Below, piece after piece: positions 8,097-15,622 of a DNA stretch of 23,003 nucleotides; position 1 is the first letter of the stretch; each line of letters opens with the position of its first letter. The stretch is from the NCBI GenBank assembly GCA_041749275.1, contig JBGTBQ010000464.1:1-23003 (forward strand). Direction: 5' to 3'. The position numbers were made by a program, and so were the translations under genes. Under the pieces are notes generated by a model. It had not been told where the DNA came from and searched no databases. It worked only from the letters and a program-made list of their open reading frames with translations. The stretch comes from JBGTBQ01 sp041749275 (GTDB taxonomy: Bacteria; Acidobacteriota; Blastocatellia; Pyrinomonadales; Pyrinomonadaceae).

Positions 8097-9566
8097 ATGT
8101 CATCAAGTTTTAGTCCAACGCGCAAAACTCTGACCATGTGCCTGCTCCTGCTCGCCGCGACGAGCGCTCTACTGGCGCAGACCCGCCCGGCGCGCAGGGT
8201 CGTCTATCTTTCTTACGAAGACGCGAAGCCGGTGCTCGGCGCCGGGGCGGAAATTCTGCCACAGGAGTTACGCGGCAAAAGTCCGTCCGAACTGGCGCGA
8301 GAGTGGCCCGGCTGGGTCACGCGCCGTGACGCGGAGATACGCGCGCGTCTCGCGCAGGGGGACGAAGACACGCTCGTCAACTTCCTCTTGTTCGGAACGT
8401 CTTATACCAAACAGCCGCGGATCACCTCAGAGCGGTTACAAGAAATTGGCTCGCAGCCGCGGGGCGCGGGAGCTAACCCGAATCCGGCGCTGGCGAGCCT
8501 CGCCAACAGTCTGCAAGTGCGCGCGGACGATTTGATCCGGGCGGTGACCGCACCGGGAAACAACGACCGTCTCCTCTTCATCCGGCGGGTGCTGGTCGAG
8601 CACAAGGGGCTGCGCCTTGAGACGGCGGACGGACGGGCGCAGGCGAAGTCTTACCTGCTGGCGAGCGTCGTGCGCGTGCTCGGTGAGTTGGGCAACTATA
8701 AAAGTATTCTCCAAGCGGCGCGGGTGCAGGGGGCGAATGAAGAGTTTATCGAGCGGTCGAGATTGTTCCGCACACGGGGTCTTTCTTCGGACACCTCTCT
8801 GTTGCCTAATTACGCACTCGAAGAAGCGCTGAAAGCCATCGCGGGGCGGGGGCTGCTCTCCGCCGGGAGCGTGCGCCGGGTGGCGATTGTCGGACCGGGC
8901 TTAGATTTTACGGACAAACAAGAGGGATACGATTTTTACCCCCAGCAGAGCATCCAGCCCTTCGCCATTATTGATTCGCTGTTGCGGCTGGGATTGGCGG
9001 ACGGGGCCGGGACGTTGCAAGTCACCACTTTTGACCTCAGCCCGCGCGTCAACGATCACCTCGGACGGGCCAGTCAGCGCGCGCGGAGCGGGCAGGGCTA
9101 TGTGCTCCAACTGCCATTTGACACGGCGGCGAAGTGGAAGCCGGAAGCGGTGCGCTACTGGGAGCGTTTCGGTGAACGGATCGGTATCCCGACGCCGCCG
9201 ATTGCCGTCCCCTCCGACGTTAGCACACTGAAGATGCGTGCCGTGCGCGTGCGTCCGGCCATTGCTTCTTCGATTACGCCCGTGGACTTGAACATCGTCT
9301 TGCAGAGGTTCGAGGCGCCTTTGTCGGAGCGCTTCGATTTGATTATCGCCACCAACATTCTCTCTTACTACGACAACTTCGAGCAGAGTCTGGCGCTGGC
9401 TAACGTAGAACGAATGCTGCGACCCGGCGGATTCCTACTTTCAAATGATGCGCTGGTCGAACTGCCCCTTTCGCGCATCCGTTCCGTGGATTATTCGACC
9501 GTGGTCTATTCTGATCGTCCGAGTGATGGCGACCACATCGTCTGGTATCAGCGGGCCTCCGAATGA
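8097..9566 (+). CDS. Exported protein with CheR-like SAM methyltransferase domain
   Basis: This 489-aa protein begins MSSSFSPTRKTLTMCLLLLA and is predicted to be cleaved after residue 27 (SALLA before QTR), so it looks exported. Residues 30-250 are helical and unrecognised. From about residue 259 a class I methyltransferase fold is suggested: glycine motif VRRVAIVGPGLDF (259-271), an acidic strand end TFDLSPRVN (312-320), RFDLIIATNILSYYDNFEQ (412-430) and RMLRPGGFLLSNDAL (439-453). The last two closely resemble the FDxIxCRNVxxYF and LxPGGxL motifs of CheR-type methyltransferases. I chose the ATG at 8097 because AAAAGG lies 6-7 nt before it and it gives a proper signal peptide; a GTG at 8061 is in frame. 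An exported SAM-dependent enzyme would lack an obvious SAM supply, so the domain may be non-catalytic or the signal region may act as an anchor. The gene sits between TonB receptor 1 and the TPR gene on the same strand. Confidence 0.75.
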   Translation: MSSSFSPTRKTLTMCLLLLAATSALLAQTRPARRVVYLSYEDAKPVLGAGAEILPQELRGKSPSELAREWPGWVTRRDAEIRARLAQGDEDTLVNFLLFGTSYTKQPRITSERLQEIGSQPRGAGANPNPALASLANSLQVRADDLIRAVTAPGNNDRLLFIRRVLVEHKGLRLETADGRAQAKSYLLASVVRVLGELGNYKSILQAARVQGANEEFIERSRLFRTRGLSSDTSLLPNYALEEALKAIAGRGLLSAGSVRRVAIVGPGLDFTDKQEGYDFYPQQSIQPFAIIDSLLRLGLADGAGTLQVTTFDLSPRVNDHLGRASQRARSGQGYVLQLPFDTAAKWKPEAVRYWERFGERIGIPTPPIAVPSDVSTLKMRAVRVRPAIASSITPVDLNIVLQRFEAPLSERFDLIIATNILSYYDNFEQSLALANVERMLRPGGFLLSNDALVELPLSRIRSVDYSTVVYSDRPSDGDHIVWYQRASE

Positions 9567-9667
9567 GATGCTAACACAGCTTAAAACTTGTCTTCGCGCG
9601 GCGGAATCAGGGCCGGGTAGTCGCTCTCAGCAACGCGAAAAACCGTACCACATCGCTGACTTTGCGC

Positions 9668-9673
9668 TATAAT
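9668..9673 (+). promoter_or_regulatory. Possible -10 box for the TPR protein gene
   Basis: A perfect TATAAT lies 65 bp before the ATG at 9738, in the 171-bp gap after the methyltransferase-like gene. The expected -35 position has no good TTGACA match, so the promoter is only a candidate. Confidence 0.35.
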
Positions 9674-9737
9674 TCAAGCTCTTTCACCCACCGGCTTTCG
9701 GCTCTGCACACAAGCTGCCGCATAGGGAGTTACAGAG

Positions 9738-10808
9738 ATGTCTTACCCGCCGTTTTCAGCCAACCACCTTTGGCGTGCGCGTTCTTTCTTCTGCCTGCTC
9801 TCACTTATCGCGCTATGCGCGGCAACAGCGCGGGCGCAGATGGGAGGAGTGGAAACAGACCCCGGCGACCGTGGGTCCGGAGGCCAGAACGTGATTCAGG
9901 GACGAGTCTTCTTTCCCTCCGGGCGTCTGGTGGATCGAAGGCTGAAAGTCCGGCTGATCGGGACGACGGGCGCCGATATGTTCGCCCTGACTGATGACAA
10001 TGGAACCTTCAGCTTTCGCCGCTTGGCGGGAGGGTCTTACACCCTGACCGTTGATGCGGGGAAAGAGTATCAGCCCGTCAACGAGAGGGTGGACATCATC
10101 CAATCGAACCGGAGAGCCGCTTCCGGAACTACCTACACCGTCCAGATTCAGCTCCAGCCGAGGCCGACGGGCGAAGGCAGCCCCGGTGTACTTAATACCG
10201 CATTCGCGGGCGTGCCTAAAGCCGCGCTCGATCTCTACGAAAAAGCGCTCAAGGCCGCTCAGACGGGTGACAATAAGAAGGCCGTCGCGTTGTTGAAGAA
10301 CGCGATTGACCTCCACCCCCGGTTCACGCTCGCGCACAACGAACTGGGCGTGCAGTACGTTAAGCTCGGCGAACTGGACAACGCCGCCGCCGCGCTCCGC
10401 GAGGCAATCTACTTTTCGCCGGACGCCTTCAGCCCCCGGCTCAACAACGGCATCGTGCTCTTCTACAAGAAGCAATTTCAGGAGGCGGGCGAGGAGTTAG
10501 ATCGTGCGCTCAAGATTAATGAAACGTCTGCCATCGCCCACCTCTTCAGGGGCCGCGCCTTCATCAAGACGAACGATTTTGCGAAAGCGGAGCAGGAGTT
10601 TCGCCGCGCTCTCTCGCTGGGCGGCGGCGGCGAAATCAACGAAGCGTACAGGTTCCTCGGAGGCATCTATAACGAGCAGGGCAAACACGCGCTCGCCCTT
10701 CAGGAGTTGGAGACTTACCTCAAGGTTTCGCCCACCGTGAGAGACGCCGAGCAGATTCGCAAGATCATTCAGGAGCTACGCGCGAAAACAAAGTCGAGCA
10801 GAAACTAA
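9738..10808 (+). CDS. Exported beta-domain plus TPR repeat protein
   Basis: This 356-aa protein starts at ATG 9738 with AGGGAG about 8 nt upstream. A signal peptide covers residues 1-33 (FFCLLSLIALCAATARA, cut before QMGG). Residues 52-140 form a carboxypeptidase-regulatory/transthyretin-like beta domain (VIQGRVFFPSGRLVDRRLKV, DDNGTFSFRRLAGGSYTLTV). Residues 160-330 contain about five tetratricopeptide repeats, seen in ALDLYEKALKAAQTGDNKKA, AHNELGVQYVKLGELDNAAA, LNNGIVLFYKKQFQEAGEEL, AHLFRGRAFIKTNDFAKAEQ and AYRFLGGIYNEQGKHALALQ. Such proteins are usually periplasmic or surface scaffolds for protein-protein contacts. Its N-terminal domain is of the same kind as those of the two receptors beside it, which suggests the three act in one envelope complex; that is inference. 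No enzymatic motif is visible. Confidence 0.85.
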   Translation: MSYPPFSANHLWRARSFFCLLSLIALCAATARAQMGGVETDPGDRGSGGQNVIQGRVFFPSGRLVDRRLKVRLIGTTGADMFALTDDNGTFSFRRLAGGSYTLTVDAGKEYQPVNERVDIIQSNRRAASGTTYTVQIQLQPRPTGEGSPGVLNTAFAGVPKAALDLYEKALKAAQTGDNKKAVALLKNAIDLHPRFTLAHNELGVQYVKLGELDNAAAALREAIYFSPDAFSPRLNNGIVLFYKKQFQEAGEELDRALKINETSAIAHLFRGRAFIKTNDFAKAEQEFRRALSLGGGGEINEAYRFLGGIYNEQGKHALALQELETYLKVSPTVRDAEQIRKIIQELRAKTKSSRN

Positions 10809-10868
10809 GCCGGAGTGTTGCCCGCCGCGCATGGGGCATCAAGGGTAATGCGGCCTGTTTCCGGCTTT
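10807..10868 (+). terminator. Possible terminator after the TPR gene
   Basis: AAGCCGGA (10807-10814, overlapping the stop) pairs with TCCGGCTT (10860-10867), followed by TCTCTC. The 45-nt interior can fold further but the loop is long and the T-tract poor, so intrinsic termination is uncertain. Confidence 0.3.
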
Positions 10869-10912
10869 CTCTCACTCTACATATTGTTCCGCCCGCGGTA
10901 AGGTTTATCTGT

Positions 10913-11043
10913 ATGCGAATCAGTAGTTGAAATCAGCCACGAAGAATCAATGACTTACGGGCTTCAATGAAGTAAATCCCTGAGAGTTGATTTCGTAAGT
11001 CCTTTGTTTTCAACACGGAAAATTTTCAACTACTGATTCGCAT
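10913..11043 (-). mobile_element. MITE-like element, copy 1 (131 bp)
   Basis: The element begins with ATGCGAATCAGTAGTTGAAA and ends with its exact 20-bp reverse complement. It contains no open frame that could be a transposase. The tetranucleotide CTGT directly abuts both ends (10909-10912 and 11044-11047), consistent with a 4-bp target duplication. Read on the minus strand, its first 43 bp and last 38 bp match copy 2 at 41/43 and 35/38 positions, but the central 50 bp (10951-11000) are unrelated to copy 2. That core has its own inverted repeat, GACTTACG/CGTAAGTC (10952-10959 and 10994-11001). Any mobilising enzyme would have to act in trans. A structured small RNA is an alternative reading. 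Confidence 0.75.
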
Positions 11044-11473
11044 CTGTTACTTGTCTTGAGACGCGATCCCGCCTCACTCTTGCTTCCGAGTACCAGAACC
11101 GTCTGCACTTCGACGAGCGCGTTCTACGTCAGGCGCGGTGTTCATTGCTTGGTCGGAAGTGATTTCCCTGCTCTCTCATGCTCTCCAAATGAGCTTTGCC
11201 AACTCTTCATCAAGCGGCGTGCGTCAACGGCGCGGACGACCGTTCCGCCGGAGTGGACAAACTGCGATGGTTCCGCATACCCCAGCTTGGGTCAATTCAG
11301 GACTAAGAATTTGCCCAAGTTCAATGCTTGGTTTCTTGTCATCAATTTTCAGGCTTTTGAATTTTGATTGAAAAAAATCCAAAATAATGGAGTAGTGCGG
11401 GAGATGGATGGCAGGTCGTTTTTTTAATTGCTGAAAATAAACGGTGACTGGGGCATCAGGTCCGGCGCCATTT

Positions 11474-11490
11474 CAGGCATGATTGTTGCC
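11474..11490 (+). promoter_or_regulatory. Sigma-54 (RpoN) promoter of TonB receptor 2
   Basis: CAGGCATGATTGTTGCC carries GG (11476-11477) and GC (11488-11489) exactly 10 bp apart, with GGCA and TTGC as in the -24/-12 consensus. The predicted start near 11501 leaves a 60-nt leader ahead of the ATG at 11561. It shares the GGCAT-A/G-AT core with the site upstream of receptor 1. Confidence 0.6.
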
Positions 11491-11560
11491 TAGCTTTATT
11501 GTCCTCGGACCGACTTTTCAATTAATTCAGTCCACCTACCTTTAGTTTTGGAGGGAAAGC

Positions 11561-14500
11561 ATGAAGGCTCGTTTCTCATCAGCTATCGCTGTGTTTTTTT
11601 CAGCGACGTTAATCTTTTTTGCAGTAGCAACAAACGTCACTGCCCAGACCAGCCGCGGCACCGTCTCCGGTGTCGTTAAAGACACGAATGGGGCTGCCAT
11701 TACCGGCGCCAGTGTCACTCTGACAAGCACGCAGACCAGTGTCACACGCAGCAGCACGACTAACGATGAAGGGATTTATCGCTTCGAGGCGGTTGATCTC
11801 GGTACCTATTCAGTCGCTGTCACAGCGCCGGGCTTCGGCGTGCTGACGAACACTAACGTCATCGTCAACGCCAACCAAATCTCCACCGTAGACGCGCAAC
11901 TCGCCCCCGGCGGTCAAGAGGTCACGGTTGACGTGATCGCCGAAGCGGGCGCGGCTTTGCAGACCGAGGCTCCCGTGCGCGGCGGCAATATCTCGGCTGT
12001 GCAGATCACGCAGTTGCCGATTGGGACCCGCAACCCGGTTGGGCTGGCCCTCACCTTGCCGGGCGTCTCTTCTAATAGCGGCGGTTATGGCGTCGGCACC
12101 TTTTCGGTGAACGGCGCGCGTGGTCGCTCAAACAACTTTTTGATTGATGGCACTGAGAATAACGATATTTCGGTCGCCGGTCAGGGCTTTCAGATCACTA
12201 ATCCGGACGCCGTGCAGGAGGTTTCGATCCAGACCTCGAACTACGACGCCGAGTTCGGTCGCGCGGGCGGCGCGGTGGTGAACGTCATCACCCGAAGTGG
12301 AACGAACAACTTTCGCGGCACGCTGGCGTTTCAATACGACTCAAGCGCCGACGATGCGATCACCAGTTCGCAGGCTCGTAATCCGGCAATCGTCAGACAG
12401 GCGAACCAACCGGCAGGCGTCATCCCACGTGGCAGGCGTCTTTCAGCCACCGAGTATATTCCTTCGTTCACCTTCGGCGGCCCGCTTTATCTGCCCCGCT
12501 TCGGTGAAGGCGGCCCGACGCTCATTGACGGGCATGACCGGACGTTCTTCTTCACCAGCTATCAGGAAACGCGCTTCCGCGCGCCGGGCGCTTCCGTCAC
12601 TTTGGTGACGCCGACGCAAGCGGGGCGCGACAGGTTACGCGCGCTCTTCCCGGTGGGAACCAACTCTAATGTGGACAACTATCTGGCGGCGACCGCAAGT
12701 GCAGTGGCGACGGTTGCCGACCGGCCCGCCATCTCGCTCGACAACCAGAATTTGCCTGCGTCGCAACAAACGCGCGGTCAAATCCAAATCGGCTCGTTCT
12801 TCAGGTCCTACTCACAACTCTCGACGGGCAAGCAGTTCCAACTCCGCTTCGATCACAAAATCAGTGACAACGATCAGTTGTCGGCGCGCTTCCTGTCTGA
12901 TCGAACGCTTGAACCCAGAGGCGGCACGGCGGGTTTCGAGGGATTCGACGCTGATTTTTCTTCGCGTTACTACAACTTCCTCGTCTCTGAAACGCACGTT
13001 TTTTCGTCAACCATGACGAATGAACTGCGACTCGCTTACAATCGCATTGACCTCGGCTTTCCCATTAGTGATGCGGGCGGCCCGGCGGGCACGCTGCCCC
13101 AACTCAATATCACCGGCGTCTCTTCCATTGGTGTCGCCGCGACCTTCCCGCAAGGGCGCATTGCGAACAACTATCAAGTGCAAGACACAGCCACCAAAAT
13201 CGTCGGCAATCACACCTTCCGCGGCGGTGTTGATTATCTCCGGCAAATTTCGACGCAAACCGCGCCGGCCAATATTCGCGGTTCGCTGACCTTTGCGACG
13301 GGCGGCGGCTTCACGTCTTTCGGCAACTTCGTTGACAACTTCGGTGGAGTCGGCGGATCGGCCAGCCGCACTTTTGGCAGCGCGACTTACAACCCGGCCC
13401 TACATCGCATCGCCACCTTTTTCCAGGATCGCTGGAAAGCAACCGATGAACTGACCTTGACGCTTGGCCTCCGTTACGAATACTTCGGAACGCCGTTCAA
13501 CACGTTACGGACTCCGGCATTCACCGGACTCTTTAATGTTGATCCGGTCACGCGCACCGGGCCGTTCAGCCAACCCAACGAGGTCGTCAGAGACACCAAC
13601 AACTTCGCCCCTACGCTCGGCCTTGCTTACGCCCCTTCGTTTACGGAGGGCATCTTGGGGTCGTTTTTCGGCGAGCGAAAATCGGTGATTCGCGCGGGCT
13701 ATCAGATCGGGTACGACTCGTTCTTCAACAACATCGCTTCCAATGCGGTAGCTTCTTCGCCCAATACCATCGTCACCACCATCAGTTCGACAGCCAGTGC
13801 GGGAACGCGCGGGTTGACGAACTTCAACACTCAATTCCCGACGACCGCGGCCACCGTCGTGCCCTCCAGCGCACAGACGCTGATTACTCCGAGACTGGTC
13901 AATCCCTACTACCAGCGGTGGTCACTTGGGATGCAGCGAGAACTGCCGTTCAGAACTATTGTGGACGTTTCCTATGTCGGATCGAAAGGCACGAAGCTCT
14001 ACATCAATGAAGACGCCAATCCGCTCGTCCGACCGGAGTTGCGAGTTACGCCCGCGGGGGTTACGACTGGCCTGACAGGCCGCCTAGACAACTTGCAGGG
14101 CGGGCGAACGGTTCGCACCAATGGCGGGTCATCGAGTTATCACTCGGGGCAAATTGAAGCTCGCCGCCGCTTCGCCAACAATTTCCAGTTGACGGGTGCT
14201 TACACTTTCTCCAAGCTCATCAGCAATGCGGATGAGGTCTTTTCTCCCGGTTTCGGGGCGGCTGAATCCAGCTTTTTCGCGACGCCGGCGGTTTTCGGCG
14301 GTGACCGGCTCGACCGCGCCGTGTCCACCTTTGATAAACCCCACCGGGTGAGCCTCACATATGTGATTGAGAGTCCATGGTTCAGAGATCAACGTGGGTT
14401 CGTCGGAAAACTGCTCGGCGGTTTCCAAATCTCCGGCGTCACCACCTACGAGACCGGCTCGCCGTTCTCAGTCCTTAACGGCTTCGACTCGGATGGCATC

Positions 14501-14995
14501 TCAGGCGCCAATCGTCCCAACTTTAACCCGAATGGTCAGCGCGGAGTTCGTGCCGTGCCGCAGGTTGACGCCAACAACTTCATTACCGGGTACATCAATC
14601 CTGAAGTGATTATCGGTGTAACCAGCAGCGGCGCACCGATTTTCCAACCGATTGATCCCAACACCGCGCAGTTCATCGTGAACCCCACTTACGTTCCCGG
14701 ACTTGCGGGAAGCGTCGTGCGGGTCGGCAATCTGGGGCGTAACACGGAGCGCACGCCGCCGATCAACAACACTAACATCAACCTTCTCAAGCGCATCAAG
14801 CTCGGAGAGGTGCGTGCGATAGAACTACGCTCAGAGCTGTTCAATGCTTTCAATCATCCGCAATTCCCGACGGGTGGGGGATTCATCGCGCAGACCGCTA
14901 ACGCCCTGACGCAGAGGATTTTCTTGAATCCTGACGTGCCCGGCACCAGCGGCGGCGCGCGCGTAGTTCGCTACCAAGTCAAGCTTCTCTTCTAA
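11561..14995 (+). CDS. TonB-dependent receptor, Oar-like, second copy
   Basis: The protein has 1144 aa and starts at ATG 11561 with GGAGGG 5 nt upstream. The signal peptide ends at VATNVTA, about residue 28, before QTSRG. A carboxypeptidase-regulatory-like domain follows (about 32-112: GTVSGVVKDTNGAAITGASV, EGIYRFEAVDLGTYSVAV). The plug (about 125-255) contains VNGARGRSNNFLIDGTENND, VQEVSIQTSNYDAEFGRAGG and VVNVITRSGTNNFRGTL. A long barrel ends with RVVRYQVKLLF, a terminal Phe. Length and architecture match receptor 1, but the sequences diverge strongly outside the plug, so they probably bind different ligands. GTLPQLNITGVSSIG and the FGERKSVIRAGYQIGYDSFF stretch are typical of this acidobacterial family. 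It stands alone between its own sigma-54 promoter match and a perfect hairpin terminator, and it is flanked by inverted copies of the MITE-like element. Confidence 0.93.
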   Translation: MKARFSSAIAVFFSATLIFFAVATNVTAQTSRGTVSGVVKDTNGAAITGASVTLTSTQTSVTRSSTTNDEGIYRFEAVDLGTYSVAVTAPGFGVLTNTNVIVNANQISTVDAQLAPGGQEVTVDVIAEAGAALQTEAPVRGGNISAVQITQLPIGTRNPVGLALTLPGVSSNSGGYGVGTFSVNGARGRSNNFLIDGTENNDISVAGQGFQITNPDAVQEVSIQTSNYDAEFGRAGGAVVNVITRSGTNNFRGTLAFQYDSSADDAITSSQARNPAIVRQANQPAGVIPRGRRLSATEYIPSFTFGGPLYLPRFGEGGPTLIDGHDRTFFFTSYQETRFRAPGASVTLVTPTQAGRDRLRALFPVGTNSNVDNYLAATASAVATVADRPAISLDNQNLPASQQTRGQIQIGSFFRSYSQLSTGKQFQLRFDHKISDNDQLSARFLSDRTLEPRGGTAGFEGFDADFSSRYYNFLVSETHVFSSTMTNELRLAYNRIDLGFPISDAGGPAGTLPQLNITGVSSIGVAATFPQGRIANNYQVQDTATKIVGNHTFRGGVDYLRQISTQTAPANIRGSLTFATGGGFTSFGNFVDNFGGVGGSASRTFGSATYNPALHRIATFFQDRWKATDELTLTLGLRYEYFGTPFNTLRTPAFTGLFNVDPVTRTGPFSQPNEVVRDTNNFAPTLGLAYAPSFTEGILGSFFGERKSVIRAGYQIGYDSFFNNIASNAVASSPNTIVTTISSTASAGTRGLTNFNTQFPTTAATVVPSSAQTLITPRLVNPYYQRWSLGMQRELPFRTIVDVSYVGSKGTKLYINEDANPLVRPELRVTPAGVTTGLTGRLDNLQGGRTVRTNGGSSSYHSGQIEARRRFANNFQLTGAYTFSKLISNADEVFSPGFGAAESSFFATPAVFGGDRLDRAVSTFDKPHRVSLTYVIESPWFRDQRGFVGKLLGGFQISGVTTYETGSPFSVLNGFDSDGISGANRPNFNPNGQRGVRAVPQVDANNFITGYINPEVIIGVTSSGAPIFQPIDPNTAQFIVNPTYVPGLAGSVVRVGNLGRNTERTPPINNTNINLLKRIKLGEVRAIELRSELFNAFNHPQFPTGGGFIAQTANALTQRIFLNPDVPGTSGGARVVRYQVKLLF

Positions 14996-15045
14996 ACGAA
15001 GACTGAAGGCTGGAAGGCTTGCCACCGGCCTTGACACAAAATCAA

Positions 15046-15084
15046 AAAGCCCGGCAGAGACTAACTCTGCCGGGCTTTCTTTTG
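15046..15084 (+). terminator. Rho-independent terminator after TonB receptor 2
   Basis: AAAGCCCGGCAGAG (15046-15059), loop ACTAA, and CTCTGCCGGGCTTT (15065-15078) form a perfect 14-bp stem followed by CTTTTG. It lies 50 bp after the stop codon. Confidence 0.9.
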
Positions 15085-15174
15085 TCGGTCATATCCTCAC
15101 ACATCGAGCATTAGCGCCAGAGCCTTCAAAGCGCGACCCACATCCAGCGCCCTCAGCCGATGCTCACCAAATTT

Positions 15175-15305
15175 ATGCGAATCAGTAGTTGAAAATAATC
15201 CGTGTTGAAAACAAAGGGGGTGTGGAATCAGCCTTCGAGGCATTGCATCTTGGACGCTTGCAAGTGGTTGATTCTTCGTATCAGATTTCAACTACTGATT
15301 CGCAT
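15175..15305 (+). mobile_element. MITE-like element, copy 2 (131 bp)
   Basis: It has the same 20-bp perfect terminal inverted repeats and exactly the same 131-bp length as copy 1, but lies in the opposite orientation. The conserved left flank (15175-15217) and right flank (15268-15305) surround a 50-bp core (15218-15267) with no similarity to the copy 1 core. No exact target duplication is evident (ATTT before, ATTG after). It encodes no transposase. The two copies bracket TonB receptor 2. Confidence 0.75.
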
Positions 15306-15395
15306 ATTGACGAGATCCGCCGCTCCCATTATGAGCAACGAATGGAACTCGTGCGTATTCAGTATTCCGACGGCTCGGTCTGGCAAAAGCATTAG
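15306..15395 (+). pseudogene. Possible C-terminal remnant of a lost gene
   Basis: Directly after MITE copy 2, the plus strand reads IDEIRRSHYEQRMELVRIQY and then SDGSVWQKH before a TAG. This stretch has protein-like composition with no upstream start except inside the mobile element. It could be the tail of a gene cut by the insertion, but the other half was not found on the far side of the element, and chance coding cannot be excluded. Confidence 0.25.
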
Positions 15396-15521
15396 GCCAC
15401 GGCGAGCACAGCTTCGACCATTCAACTGGCGCGTTCGCGGCTCGCCGCATATTGGTCAGTCCGCCGTGTGCTCCGACTTCTAAACTCTGACTCCGCTGTG
15501 GGGATGGCCGTGCAAAAATTC

Positions 15522-15558
15522 AGGGCGTTGCTTCACTCAAAGCAATGCCCTCTTTTAT
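15522..15558. terminator. Bidirectional hairpin terminator downstream of the DUF512 gene
   Basis: AGGGCGTTGCTT (15522-15533) pairs with AAGCAATGCCCT (15540-15551) across a 6-nt loop, with one G-T pair. T-rich tracts follow on both sides: CTTTTATT on the plus strand and GAATTTTT on the minus strand. It most likely ends the DUF512 transcript (stop at 15623) and shields it from plus-strand read-through. Confidence 0.7.
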
Positions 15559-15622
15559 TCGAGTCCCGGAGACGGAAGAGGCGGCGAGTTCTCTTTCGCC
15601 GCCAGAAATAACAAGCGCGCAA

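Larger units (their letters stand above)
10809..11560. other. Intergenic region with MITE-like element and sigma-54 promoter, no convincing gene
   Basis: These 752 bp hold a MITE-like element (10913-11043), then a stretch (11044-11370) with short open frames of unnatural composition and no recognisable protein. An AT-rich segment with runs of A and T (11370-11450) precedes the sigma-54 promoter match of receptor 2. The receptor's ribosome-binding site GGAGGG is at 11550-11555. Confidence 0.55.
15085..15622. other. Gene-poor region with MITE copy 2 and hairpins
   Basis: Between the receptor 2 terminator and the DUF512 gene there is no convincing complete gene. It contains MITE-like copy 2 (15175-15305), a possible plus-strand C-terminal remnant (15306-15395), a bidirectional hairpin (15522-15558) and another hairpin, GGCGGCGA/TCGCCGCC (15580-15603). 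On the minus strand, 15097-15174 could be the tail of a degraded frame (GEHRLRALDVGRALKALALM), but no start or partner is visible. Confidence 0.5.

Noticed and set aside
11056..11370. Short plus-strand frames after MITE copy 1, including a stretch reading NRLHFDERVLRQA
   Set aside because: The stretch faintly recalls the start of polyphosphate kinase, but the frame breaks within a few codons and nothing else of that enzyme follows, so I take it as chance.
15189..15395. 68-codon frame running through MITE copy 2
   Set aside because: It would start with TTG inside the mobile element and most of it is element sequence; only the part beyond the element is kept, as a possible remnant.
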